64,000 nucleotides of DNA from Coptis chinensis (Eukaryota; Streptophyta; Magnoliopsida; Ranunculales; Ranunculaceae), in NCBI GenBank assembly GCA_015680905.1, contig CM027381.1:58346501-58410500 (forward strand), written 5' to 3'. Positions within the stretch are counted from its first letter, which is position 1. Every line of letters begins with the position of its first letter. The position numbers and the translations under genes were made by a program. Below are positions 1 through 10,909 of this stretch, in pieces. Below the pieces are notes generated by a model that was given only the letters and a program-made list of their open reading frames with translations, did not search any database and was not told the origin of the DNA.

Positions 1-2700
1 GATTCTTGAAGCCTTGGAGTGTTTCCTGAGCTTTTAAATTTTTGGACCCTGGAGTTCACTTTGACCGTTGACTATTTCTTTGATTGTTGACTGTTGACTT
101 TTGACAGTTGGACTTTTTGGCAGTTTTTCCCAATTGTTCCATGAGGTCCCTTTTAGGGTCCTTTTGTCTCATTTTGGCTCTATAACACGTCTTTTGAGGT
201 ATTTGTTCCATAATAGGGTTGTATCTTGAAAAAGCGATAAGAACATGAGTTTTTTACAATCAATCAATCAATCAGGTGTTTTGCATTCATTATAATACAA
301 GCTCACACGTAGGTACATTCAACCAAATATTTTGCATTCTTTCTAACGCAAACTCGCTTTGTAGGTACGTTCATTCAATCAATCAAGTGTTTTGCATTCA
401 TTATATTCCAAGCTCATACGTAAGTGTATTCAGTCAAGTGTTTTGCATTCATTCTAATGCAAACTCACACGTTGATGCATTTTATCAAGTGTTTTGCATT
501 CTATTGGTGTAGATAGTGGGGTTATGGGGTTTGGAAGTTGTCCATCTTAGATCTAACTTATATGATCTTGGCTTGGGTTTTAGCATTTAGAGGCTTAATC
601 CTTGTCTTACAACGGGTTTAGTCTTTGATTCTTAAAGCCTTGGAGTGTTTCCTGAGCTTTTGAGTTTTTGGACACTTGAGTTCACTTTGAATGTTGACTA
701 TGGCTTTGATCATTGGCTGTTGACTTTTGACAGTTTGACTTTTTGACACTTTTTCCCAGTTGTTCCATGATGCCCCTTTTAGCGTCCTTTTGTCTCATTT
801 TGGCTCTATAACACGTCTTTTGAGGTATTAGTTCCAGAATAGTGTCGTATCTTGAAAAAGCGATAAGAACATGAGTTTTCATCAATCAATCAATCAATCA
901 GGTGTTTTGCATTCATTATAATGCAAGCTCACGCGTAGGTACATTTCATCAAGTGTTTTGCATTCTTTCTAACGCAAGCACGCTTGTAGGTAAATTTATT
1001 CAATCAATCAAGTGTTTTGCATTCATGATAATCCAAGCTCAAATGTAAGTGTATTCAGTCAAGTGTTTTATATTCATTCAATCAATCAAGTGTTTTGCAT
1101 TCATTTTAATGCAAACTCACATGTAGATTCATTCTATCAAGTGTTTTCCATTCTATTGGTGTAGATAGTGGGGTTATGGGGTTTGGAAGTTGTCCATCTT
1201 CGCTCAAACTTAAATGATCTTGGCTAGGGTTTAGCGTTTAGAAGCTTAGTCCTTGTCTTACAACGGGTTTAGTCATTGATTCTTGAAGCCTTGGAGTGTT
1301 TTCTGAGCCTTTGAGTTTTTGGACTCTTGAGTTCACTTTGAACGTTGACTATGGCTTTGATCATTGACTGTTGACTTTTGACAGTTTGACTTTTTTGCAC
1401 TTTTTCCAAATTGTTCCATGAGGCCCCTTTTAGGGTCCTTTTGTCTCATTTTGTCTCTATAACACGTCTTTTGAGGTATTAGTTCCAGAATAGTGCTGTA
1501 TCCTAAAATAGCGATAAGAACATGAGTTTTCTACAATCAATCAATCAATCAATCAAGTGTTTTGCATTCATTATAATTCAAGCTCATGTGAAGGTACATT
1601 CAATTAAGTGTTTTGCATTCTTTATAACGCAATCTCGCTTGTAGGTACGTTCATTCAATCAATCAAATGTTTTGCATTCATTATTATGCAAGCTCACACG
1701 TAAGTGTATTCAGTCAGGTGTTTTGCATTCATTCTAACACAATCTCAAACGAAGATGCATTTTATCAAGTGTTTTGAAATCTATTGGTGTAGATAGTAGG
1801 GTTTTTGGGTTTGGAAGTTGTTCATCTTAGGTATCTTATAACATCTTGGCTAGGGTTTAGGGTTTAGAGTCTTAGTCCTTGTCTTACAAAGGGTTTAGTC
1901 TTTGATTCTTCAGTGCACTTTGACCGTTGACTATGGCTTTAATCGTTGATCGTTGACTGTTGACTTTTGACAATTTGACTTTTTTGCACTTTTTCCCAGT
2001 TGATCCTTGAGGCCCATTTTAGGGTCCTTTTGTTTCATTTTGGTTCTATAACACGTCTTTCGAGGTATTAATTCCAGAATAGTGCTGTATTTTGAAAAAG
2101 CGATAAGAACATGAGTTTTTTACAATCAATCAATCAGTCAATCAGGTGTTTTGCATTCATTATAATGCAAGCTCATGCGAAGGTACATTCAATCAAGGGT
2201 TTTGCATTCTTTCTAATGCAAGCTCGCTTGTAGGTATGTTCATTCAATCCATCAAGTGTTTTGCATTCATTATAATGTCAGCTCACACTCGTACGTAAGT
2301 GTATTCAGTCAAGTGTTTTGCATTCATTCAATCAATCAAGTGTTTTACATTCATTCTAATGCAAACTCCACCGTAGATGCATTTAATTAAGTGTTTTGCA
2401 ATCTATTGGTGTAGATAGTGGGGTTTTGGTGTTTGGAAGTTGTTCATCTTAGCTCTAACGTATACGATCTAGGCTAGGGTTTAGGGTTTAGAGTCTTTAG
2501 TCCTTGTCTTACAAAGGGTTTAGTCATTGATTCTTGAAGCCTTGGAGTGTTTCGTTTGCTTTTGTGTTTTTGGACCCTTGAGTTCACTTTGACCGTTAAC
2601 TATGGCTTTGATCGTTGATCGTTGACTTTTGACAGTTTAACTTTTTAGCACTTTTTCCCTGTTGTTCCATGAGGCCCCTTTTAGGGTCCTTCTGTCTCAT
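1..2700. repeat. Satellite array, segment 1 (about 625-650 bp monomers)
   Basis: Tandem copies start with the anchor GATTCTTGAAGCC at about 1, 627, 1278, 1904 (shortened) and 2529, giving periods of about 625-651 bp. Each monomer has three parts: a block rich in TTGAC, a unique block with TATAACACGTCTTTTGAGG, and a ladder of 55-60 bp sub-repeats built on TCAAGTGTTTTGCATTC followed by AATGCAAGCTCAC. The ladder ends in a GTGTAGATAGTGGGG and TTTAGGGTTTAG block. Short open frames such as 276-512 are by-products of the sub-repeat and are not genes. The array is cut at 2700 by the poly-T end of LINE A. Confidence 0.95.
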
Positions 2701-2771
2701 TTTTTTTTTTGATCAGCAAGCAGGTTGTTATAGAGGTCCCCTACCCCTTTTCATAAAACTCAATAGCTTCA

Positions 2772-4260
2772 TTACAATCTAATATAGTCTTTCCCACTAG
2801 CATCCTCAAATACAATTTTTTTCATATCTTCTGAGAATGAGCTAGTGATGACCTCTATGATTACTTCACTAGGCACATTACTAGCTAGCGCATCTGCTAG
2901 TCTATTACATTCTCTATATACATGCCTAATATTAAAATACTCAAGCTGCTCAATCATTTTGCAAATGTCCTCCATCATGTACCTTGCTTGCCACGGGTGT
3001 TGATTTCTTTTTTTTTTCTGAAAAGAAACAACATTTGTAGAATCTGCTCGCGGCTTCCAATCTTCTCGATTCTTTTCTCTGCTTCGCTAGCTTCAAATCC
3101 TTGCCAAAGTCCTTATAGCTCAATTAGTGCTATGTCACCAGTATCTCGCCTTTCCTTTTGCTTGCCACAACCACTTGCCCCTCATTTGTTCTTATAACTC
3201 GATGCCCATCCCCCTTGATTTCCCTCAGTAGTGTACCATCGTAATTCAAGATACTTATTTCTGGTCCGGCCTTTTCCCACTTGCATTTAGTTATCTTGGG
3301 CCCAATTGGGTCCACATGAACATTCCACAGTCCATATACCTTTCTCTCTCTCGTGACCCGACCTCCATTTTCTTTTGTTATCGAAGTTTAGCTTCAGCTT
3401 TGTATCGCTGATAATCATGTCCACACCACGTTGCCATACCAAATTTTGTGCACATTTTGGAATATTCGCACATTTCTTTCCCCGCCATATGCTATAGAAG
3501 AACGATTCAGAACCATCTTGAGTGTATCTTGCTTCCATACGTTCTCTCGACAAGTTTCTAGTATCCAAATTAGAACCTCTTCCCCATGTTCTTGATCGTG
3601 ATCTTGTATATCCAAATTTCTTCTTAGTACTTCGCTTCCAAGTATATTGAGCGAATACACACTCAAAAAATATATGTCTTTTCAGTCATGCCAAAGACAT
3701 TACACACAAAGTCGAGTCCACTACTCTATGTTTCTTCACTTTTACAAGTGTTTTCAATCCATCTTTCAAAGAACATCCACGTTATAAATGAGTGTCTTGG
3801 TATTTTGTGTTTGTACCCGGCACTGTGTGGCTCCAATTTATCTTCGGTTCTTTCTCCCGATGCAATGATATGTTTCTTTTCAAGATGAAGTTTCCTTCTC
3901 AGAAGTGATCTACCAAATAACTTGATCTTCTCCTCCATGTATGCTAGCTGCCTCTTCCATTTCTTGAATGATCTCAGGCATGTGTGTTCTTAAGGCTTGT
4001 GGTACCTGCCATTCTCCACTCTCCATTATATTTGCCAGCTTTGCTTTAGGATTCGCAACTGAGTTATAGGCAAAAGTTTGTGAGTAATAAGCTTTGAGTA
4101 CCCCTGCTGGATGCCATGGGTCCATCCACAAGTTAATTTGCCTCCCATCTCCCACTTGATACCTTGCTATATATTCTGCATCCTTCCTTCCCTTCATTAT
4201 CTCTCTCCAGCTATAGGAACAATCATTAGGTGTTTTCATTTCCCAGAAGTTCTTGTTCTT
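2772..4260 (-). pseudogene. LINE A ORF2, C-terminal part (RNase H-like and zf-RVT)
   Basis: Reading on the minus strand, 2772-2978 encodes the end of the RVT_3 RNase H-like domain (HVYRECNRLADALASNV, then EDASGKDYIRL and a stop). Pieces at 3130-3666 cover the start of that domain and the linker. Pieces at 3726-4239 cover the zf-RVT region (WREIMKGRKDAEYIARYQVG). Several frame changes separate these pieces, so no protein longer than about 110 residues survives. In related LINEs this domain is thought to remove RNA from the RNA:DNA hybrid. LINE B entered at the 4260 boundary, in the codons of the KNKNFWEMK segment; the remainder of that segment resumes at 10910. Confidence 0.85.
4247..4260. repeat. 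Target-site duplication of LINE B, left copy
   Basis: AAGTTCTTGTTCTT occurs here and again at 10896-10909, exactly flanking LINE B. Removing LINE B and one copy joins the LINE A coding sequence without a gap. This is direct proof of insertion into LINE A. Confidence 0.95.
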
Positions 4261-4265
4261 CTTTT

Positions 4266-4319
<54 letters not shown>

Positions 4320-7300
4320 GTTGTTAAGCGGGGTTTTTTAATTAAGAGGTCCCCTACCCCTTCGTCATAGAGGATAAAAAAATTTAATTATTACAATCTT
4401 AGATATTGTTTACTACTAGCATCTTCAAAAATAATTTTCTTGACATCCTCGCTAAAAGAACTAGGAACTAATTCTATATAACTAAGATTAGGAATGTTCT
4501 CGCCAAAGACATCTGCTAGTCTATTAGTTTCCCTGTAGACATGTAGAATTTTGAAATGTTCGAATTCTTCCTTCATTACTTGAATCCTTCTGATCATCTT
4601 TTCCGCCATCCATGGATGCTTGCTGCCTCTGTTTAAGAAAGATATTACATTCGTCGAATCAGTTTGGACTTCAATCTTCTTTATCCCCATTCTCATTGCC
4701 ATCTGAATTCCATTCTTTACAGCCTGAAGTTCGATCAATGCAATTGTCTGATATCTTGCTTTGTCGCGGACTCGGCCACAAGCTACTTCTTTATTATTAT
4801 CAGTTCTTATCACTGCTGCCCATCCCCCCTCTTGTCCTTACAAAGTTCCATCTGTATTCAGATTATATATATCATTTCCAGCTCTAACCCATTTGCAGTA
4901 CTCTCGTTTCTCCACTTTAGCTTTGACATCTATGTTCCACAATTCCATGAATCGCTACGCCTCTTGCCCCTGCTCCATTTTGATTCTCATCCCCATAAGT
5001 TTAGTTCTTGCCTCGCTAATCGCCATTTCAGTGACTAGGTTTGCATCAGGATGCTTGTTCTGAAATATACAATCATTTCGTGCTTTCCAGACTCCATATA
5101 TGAACGCTTTCCATAACAGACGAAATCCATCTTGTATACATCCCTTTCCTCTCATCACTTTGTCAACCCATTGCACCTCTTCTTCCCAAGTCATCGCCAC
5201 ATTTCTGCTGAACCCCATTCTCTGTAGTATTCGAGTCCATGCTGTGTTCGCAAAGTTGCATCTGTGAAACAGATGATGCTCGCTTCAAGATTTTGCCGCC
5301 AGAGCACACATTCATCAGTTTGCACTTTCTTCCATTCTTTCAGTTTCTTCAGTGTCTTTAACCCCCCTCTTAAGGCCATCCAGCTTATAAACGAATGTCG
5401 AGGAATTATGTTCGAGAACCAAACCAGTTTCCCCCACAACACATTTTGGCGTATACTTCTCAAGCTCTCATACGTTTCTTTCAAACTATATTCTCCATGA
5501 TTTGCCGCTGTCCATACTATCTTGTTATCATTTCCCATAATTTCCACCTCATCAATTTCTCCTATAATATCAGTTAGATGTTCCTTTATGTGTTGCGGTA
5601 TGCTCCATTTCCCTGAAACTATAAAATCTGATACCTTATTTTGCACATGGCAGAAGCTGCTATATAGAAGGCCTTGTGGAAACTTTGCTCTCAGTATCCC
5701 ATTTGCATTCCAGGGGTCATTCCAGAAACTCGTGTCATTCCCATCACCAATTTGATGCATCACTATATCAGCTGCCTCTGTTCTTGCTTTGAGAATGTTC
5801 CGCCAGCTCCATGAACAGTCTTGCGGAGTCTTTAGTACCCAAAAACTTTTATCCTTAATCAAGTTTTTATACACCCACGTCACCCATAGATTATCTGACT
5901 TTGTTACTATCTTCCAGATATGTTTCATTGTCGCCGCTTGATTAACTTTTTCCAGATTTCTGATTCCCAACCCTCCCTCCTCATAAGGGTAGCAGACATC
6001 ATCCCAACCAATCAATGCATGTGATTGTGTACAATCTGGTCCCGTCCACAAGAAGTTCCTACATAATCAGTTGACGTCTTCTATTGTTTTCTGAGGAATA
6101 GTTAGCGATGCCAACCAATAGTCACTCAAGTTGTTCAACACAGCCTTGATCAACTGCAATCTTCCTGCATATGAGAGTAACTTCCCCTTCTAGCCCTGAA
6201 TTCTCTTAGTCACTTTAAGTATTAAGGGGCAACAATCAGTCGATCTTAACCTTGTAGTAATTAGGGGTAATCCCAGGTATTTCACTGGCAGCACTCCTCT
6301 TTGAAATTCCAAAACTTGCTCAATCTCATTGCTTGTAGCTTCATCCACACCTGCTAGGAAAATATTGCTCTTTTGTACATTAACCTCTAGCCCAATCCCC
6401 ATCCTGAATGATTCTAAGTTCTGCTTAAGAGCATTAGCACTTTGCACATCCCCTTGCAAAAAAGCCATGAGATCATCTGCAAAAGACAAGTGGGTGATCA
6501 CTGGGTCTATGCACTTCTGATGTAACTTATACATTCCGTTCCTCACACTCTGCAGCATAATATCCGAGAACAAATCCATAACCAATACAAAGAGATATGG
6601 TGATATTGGATCTCCTTGTCTTATCCCTCGTTTACCTCTGAAATACCCATAAGCAGATCCATTAATCATGATTGTGTATGATGCTGTTTCCACACAAGCT
6701 ATAACCCAAGTAATAAACCTTTATGGTATTCTCGCTCTTCTCATAGCAAATTCCACTGCTTCCCATCTTAATGTGTCATAAGCTTTTCTTAAATCCACTT
6801 TTACTGCACATTTTGCCAGGGTGTGATCTCGATGGTAATTATGCATTATTTCATGAGATAACAGAATGTTATCTTGTATACTTCTCCCGGTGATAAAAGC
6901 CGATTGGTTAGAATTAACCACTTTCGGCATCAGATATTTCATTCTTTTTGTCATAACCTTCGTAATACATTTATACATAACTCCACAGCATGCTATAGGT
7001 CTGTAATCTCCTAAAGAAGTAGGAATATGAATTTTGGGTATGAGGGTAACACATGTTGTATTTACCTCTTTTAGCATCTGATTAGAGTGGAAGAAATTCC
7101 TTACAGCTCTTATAAAATCCTCTCCAATAATTCTCCATGTGCATTTGTAAAAGAATGCGCTAAATCCATCACTTCCCGGAGCCTTATCATTACCAATATC
7201 AGCAAGGGCCTCTATAATTTCATCCCGTGTCACATCCTGCTGCAATTTCTCCCACTCTATCATATCAATCTGATGGCGTGGTTCCATTCCTTTAAAAACA

Positions 7301-7868
7301 CTGAGATCCACTGTAGGCATGTTAATAGGGCTGTATAGTGCTTCATAGAAGTTGACGCACTCATCTCCAATTGCTCTTGCATCCATTATCACATTTCCAG
7401 TATCATCTTTCAAACACGAAATCTTATTGACAATTCTTCTCGCTTGCATGGATTTAAAGAAATATTTCGTATTGTTATCCCCCAACACTATCTCCTGATC
7501 TCTTGATTTTTGCCTGACCATGTCCTCCTCTGTGTTTATTGCTTGTACATGTTTTGTTATAGCTTCTCTTTCTTTTCTGATTAGTATCCCATCCAAAGGC
7601 TGAGTTTGCAGTTCTGTTTGTATTTTATCCATAGTTTCTTTAGTTTCGGTTACTCTGCTCACCACATTTCCCACTCTCTTGCTGTTCCACTGTTTGAGTG
7701 CGGCCTTTGTCAGCTTTAACTTCTTCATGAATATAAACATCGGGTTTCCCACCACTGCATTGTTCCAAGCTTCCTCATCAGATTCATGAAACCCTCTCAT
7801 TATACCATTGATAAATTGAAGAACTTGAAAGCTTTGTACTTCTGATTTTTTTGGGCTGTTGTCGTAAC

Positions 7869-8289
7869 CATAGTACAAAATATCAGGATATGGGTATTTA
7901 TCGATATTCAATTTCTGGATATGTATCATGGATATATCCCCCTCTTTGGGGATATTTGACATTGTTTCACATGCAAATATCGTGGATATATCCAAAATAT
8001 CGAAAAATATCGTAGATATTGTGGATATTTGTTGATATATCATGATACATTATTTATATTTATTTGAAATATAATGGTAAATATTAAATAAAATTATTAT
8101 ATACACAAAATATCCCCAAATATCGCAAAATATCTCCAAATATCGCAAATATCACAAATATCGTTGAAATATCACCGATATTTGCAGTCGTATATATCTC
8201 TGAACATATCGTGATATTTATATATCTTTTTCTAGAATATGGATAAATGTCCCCAAATATCGGGATATATCGGGATATTTTGTACTATG
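7869..8289. mobile_element. hAT-type MITE, 421 bp, with perfect 16-bp inverted ends
   Basis: The left end CATAGTACAAAATATC is repeated exactly inverted at 8274-8289. An 8-bp TSD, GTCGTAAC, lies at 7861-7868 and 8290-8297. An 8-bp TSD with CA...TG ends fits the hAT superfamily. The inside has no coding capacity. It is packed with AATATCG/AATATCC-type motifs, including an exact AAAATATCT at 8127-8135. Open frames at 7900-8043 and 8232-8280 run into the MITE only by chance. It inserted within LINE B ORF2, just after the endonuclease domain, so it is younger than LINE B. Confidence 0.9.
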
Positions 8290-8983
8290 GTCGTAACTAC
8301 CATGGCTGAATGGTCTGACACAGCTCCAGGATTCATAAACTCAGCCTCGTGATCCCCATATGCTCCAATCCATTCTGCATTGACCATAACTCGATCCAGT
8401 TTGCAACTTATCCTACTATCTTGCCTATTACTCCATGTTAGATAGTTTCCTCTGCTCTTGATATCAACTAAGCCTGAGGCATTAACACACTCTAATAGGT
8501 CTGTAAAATGAAACAACCGTGTCTCTGCTCCTCCTGTCTTCTCTTGGGCTTATAGGATTGAATTATTGTCTCCTAAGATTACCCACGGCTTCTGGATAGT
8601 ACATGAGAAGTCTATAATGTTCCTCCACAGTTGTCTTTTCATACCTCTATCATTGCTGCCGTAGACTACTGTGATTATGAATTCTTCACCAGCTATTGTA
8701 TCCACTTCCATAGTGATATGCTGCTCAGTTTTCTGTAACAACTTAGCCTCGCATACTCTTGGGTTCTAGCATACCCATATATTACTCACATCATTCCCAT
8801 TCTCATTACCCTCCATTTTCCATTCTGAAAATGTTTTGTTAAAGATTCTATCTCGATTCTTATTCTTAACTCTGGTTTCGACAATGCCCATCAGTTCTAC
8901 TTCAAACTTTCTCACCATTTCTCTTACCTCTACTTGCTTGAAAGCTTTATTAAAACCCCTCACATTCCAACTTGCGAGGTTTA

Positions 8984-8987
8984 TCAT
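8984..8987 (-). other. ATGA overlap of ORF1 stop and ORF2 start in LINE B
   Basis: The ORF1 stop TGA lies inside ATGA, whose ATG begins ORF2. The same four-base overlap occurs in LINE E at 36878-36881. This suggests ORF2 is translated by stop-restart coupling (inference). Confidence 0.75.
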
Positions 8988-10797
8988 ATGAGTGTTGGCG
9001 ATAGGTTCAAAGGACTAGGATTAGCCCTTTCTTTGCTTTTGCTGCAGCTGGCCACTATTCCCCTTTGCTTCCTGAGTTCTGCGGTATCACTTTCTTCTTT
9101 AGTTTCCTCATTCTTCTCATCTAATAATTCCACAAGCTGCTTCAACCTATTGTCCCCTTGCTTCAACATATGAATCCTTCTTTTGACTTCTTGTTCTATG
9201 TTTGTATCATTTCTTTGATCCTCTCGATCACTGTACCCATTGTTACTCTCTGTCTCCATTACTTCATTGCTCTGCGAACTCTTCTTAATTGCACTTCTCT
9301 TCGCTTTACAACTGTGTTTTCTGGTTGGTACTTCCCAATCTTTCTGGTCTTTAATATCGAGGATCTCTTGTACTTCATGAGTTTCTAATTCAGTTTGTTT
9401 TCCTTCTATACTTGCTTCATTCTTTTGTTCATTCCCATCTCCCAATCCTATATGTACCTCATCTTTCTTTGTATTCTTCTTCAGCCATACAGTTTTCATA
9501 CTCACATCTGCTCTCGGCTTCTTTGGACAACTCAGTTCAGTGTGCCCAAAAACCTGGCATGTCATACAACATGGGGGCTTCCAATTGTATTCAAAATCAA
9601 TATTATAAGCTCTTCTTTGGTCTAACACCACTGGAATGCTTGTTGGATATTTACACTTTGCATTAATCTCTATGCACAATCTTGCGTAAGATGTTCTTGC
9701 CATGTTTTCAGTTAGGCGATCTGTAAACATAGGTACTCCTACTGCACTTCCCACTTGACTAAACCCATCCTTGTTCCACATTTCCATTGGTAACCCTTTT
9801 ACAACTACCCATATTGGTATTGTTCTCAATTCCCTTGTTTCAGCCTCCACAAAAAGTTTCCAAGGCCTAACTACAAACAGTTTACTGGCAATATGAAAAG
9901 ATCCTATGTCCAAAACTGCTTTCCGATCATCCTCTTTCTCAAACTGAAAGGTAAACATGGTGTCTGCATAAGGCTTCATAATAAAAATTTTAACCCTCCA
10001 TGTCCACCCAACCATCTCCTTGACATAGTTATAGTTCATTCTTTTGCCTACAAACGAACCAGCCACCAGATTTTCAAATTTTTTATTGAACGCGGTAAAC
10101 TGGGAACTCTGCACATGAATAACTTGTTTTCCATTAACAATAGCCGGAGGAATAAAGCTCAGTTCTTCTTTTCCAGCAGCACCCTTACCAATCACCTGTG
10201 CCCAAGTACTTTTGTTTTGTCCTGTTCCATTACCATGAGTTTGATCGCTCCCATCAGTTTTATCATGCTCAACAGCCCTCTCTGTTTCATTATCATTTGC
10301 AGATCCTATTTCCACGGTATTCTCAACATAGCTATTGCATTCAAACCTCGTTTTTTTGCTTCCTCTCGATAGTACTCAACATCTTGTTGAAGTTTCTGGA
10401 GCGTATCTTCACTTCCTAATGAGACACTTACCAGTTCCAAGTCTTTGGCTTTCTTTCCCATCACATTTTCTTTTTTTATCTCCACAGCTTGGACCTTGAA
10501 CAAATCCCTCGCTTCCTTTTCCTGTAGTTCCAGTGCTGCTTTAAGATTGGCTTCAAACTGCACGTGTACCTGTGGATCTACTTCAGGCAAAGGCCCTTTA
10601 TTATCTAGCCTTCGTCTGAGTCTTTCTAAAGAACCAACCCCGAATTTCTTTAAAAAAGCACTCTTAACAAGTTCTATATCCACTTCCTCATCAGATGATT
10701 CCAGTTCTTGATCAGGATCATCATTGTTGTCTCCTACCCTAGGTGGTGTGCTAGGGTTCGAAGCTGTTACAAACCTAAACTCATGCGTTTTTTTCAT
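8984..10797 (-). pseudogene. LINE B ORF1 (DUF4283 and CCHC zinc knuckle)
   Basis: Start chosen at ATG 10797 (MKKTHEFRFVTASNPSTPPR), because LINEs F and H share this N-terminus and the upstream frame is leader sequence. The first part (10797-10306) is acidic then helical (SLERLRRRLDNKGP). One frame change near 10310-10330 leads into the long frame 10315-8984. That frame holds the DUF4283 RNA-binding fold (SFVGKRMNYNYVKEMVG to VLDIGSFHIASKLFVVRPWK), then a zinc knuckle with C-x2-C-x4-H-x4-C spacing (CMTCQVFGHTELSC) and a charged tail. In the family this protein coats LINE RNA. Its stop overlaps the ORF2 start. Confidence 0.92.
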
Positions 10798-10895
10798 GTT
10801 TTCCTTAAAAATTGGGTAAAAGACGTAAATACCCCTAAAGTTTAAAATCTCCCTCAATTTGCCACCATTAACACTTAAGAACATGAGTTTTATAT

Positions 10896-10909
10896 AAGTT
10901 CTTGTTCTT
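10896..10909. repeat. Target-site duplication of LINE B, right copy
   Basis: Second copy of AAGTTCTTGTTCTT. LINE A coding sequence continues directly from 10910 (GATGAGATGCTTGCTTACC). Confidence 0.95.

Larger units (their letters stand above)
4391..8987 (-). pseudogene. LINE B ORF2 (endonuclease, reverse transcriptase, RNase H-like)
   Basis: Starts at ATG 8987 with MINLASWNVRGFNKAF, the APE-type endonuclease N-terminus; the catalytic Glu lies in MGIVETRV and the terminal SDH motif at about 8310-8325. A MITE follows. The reverse transcriptase spans about 6200-7860: LGDYRPIACC, KVDLRKAYDTLRW (motif A, Asp kept), KRGIRQGDPISPYLF (motif B) and SFADDLMAF (motif C, both Asp kept). The zf-RVT region is at 5191-6051 and RNase H at 4391-4813, ending KQYLRL. 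In-frame stops lie at 8766-8768 (Trp codon of VCWNPR), 6721-6723, and 6190-6192 (Trp codon of IQSWKGK), with frame changes nearer the 3' end. It cannot make a full protein. The catalytic motifs show it decayed recently. Confidence 0.92.
4261..10895 (-). mobile_element. LINE B: full-length L1-type LINE inserted in LINE A
   Basis: A 6.6-kb non-LTR element on the minus strand. Its tail is a long poly-A (poly-T near 4266-4318, with a few interruptions) behind AATTAAAAAACCCCGCTT and GGGGTAGGGGACCTCT. ORF2 runs from 8987 to 4391 and ORF1 from 10797 to 8984. The 5' end lies at about 10870-10895, next to the leader motif TACCCCTAAAG that LINEs E, F and H share in variant form. A 14-bp TSD flanks the element. 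A 421-bp MITE (7869-8289) interrupts ORF2. The long tail and long open frames suggest it is younger than LINE A, which it interrupts. Confidence 0.95.

Noticed and set aside
276-512. Recurrent open frames of 60-92 codons in the satellite (for example 276-512, 41963-42202, 43934-44209, 58946-59170) encoding MFCIHYNASS-like peptides.
   Set aside because: They arise from the TTTTGCATTC sub-repeat, shift or break between monomers, and have no start context or conservation of frame.
682-885. Minus-strand frames starting MMKTHVLIAFSRYDTILE in several monomers (682-885, 41885-42088, 43856-44059).
   Set aside because: Same satellite block each time, only some monomers keep it open, and no domain or known homologue is evident.
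860-1160. Regularly spaced short repeats resembling a CRISPR array.
   Set aside because: The spacers are themselves repeated between monomers and there are no cas genes; this is a plant satellite ladder.
4266-4318. Long poly-T as a microsatellite or terminator.
   Set aside because: It is the retrotranscribed poly-A tail of LINE B, directly after its TSD.
8934-9666. Plus-strand frames opposite LINE ORF1 (8934-9173, 9158-9388, 9395-9666 and similar ones opposite other LINEs).
   Set aside because: They are antisense shadows of clear LINE coding sequence.
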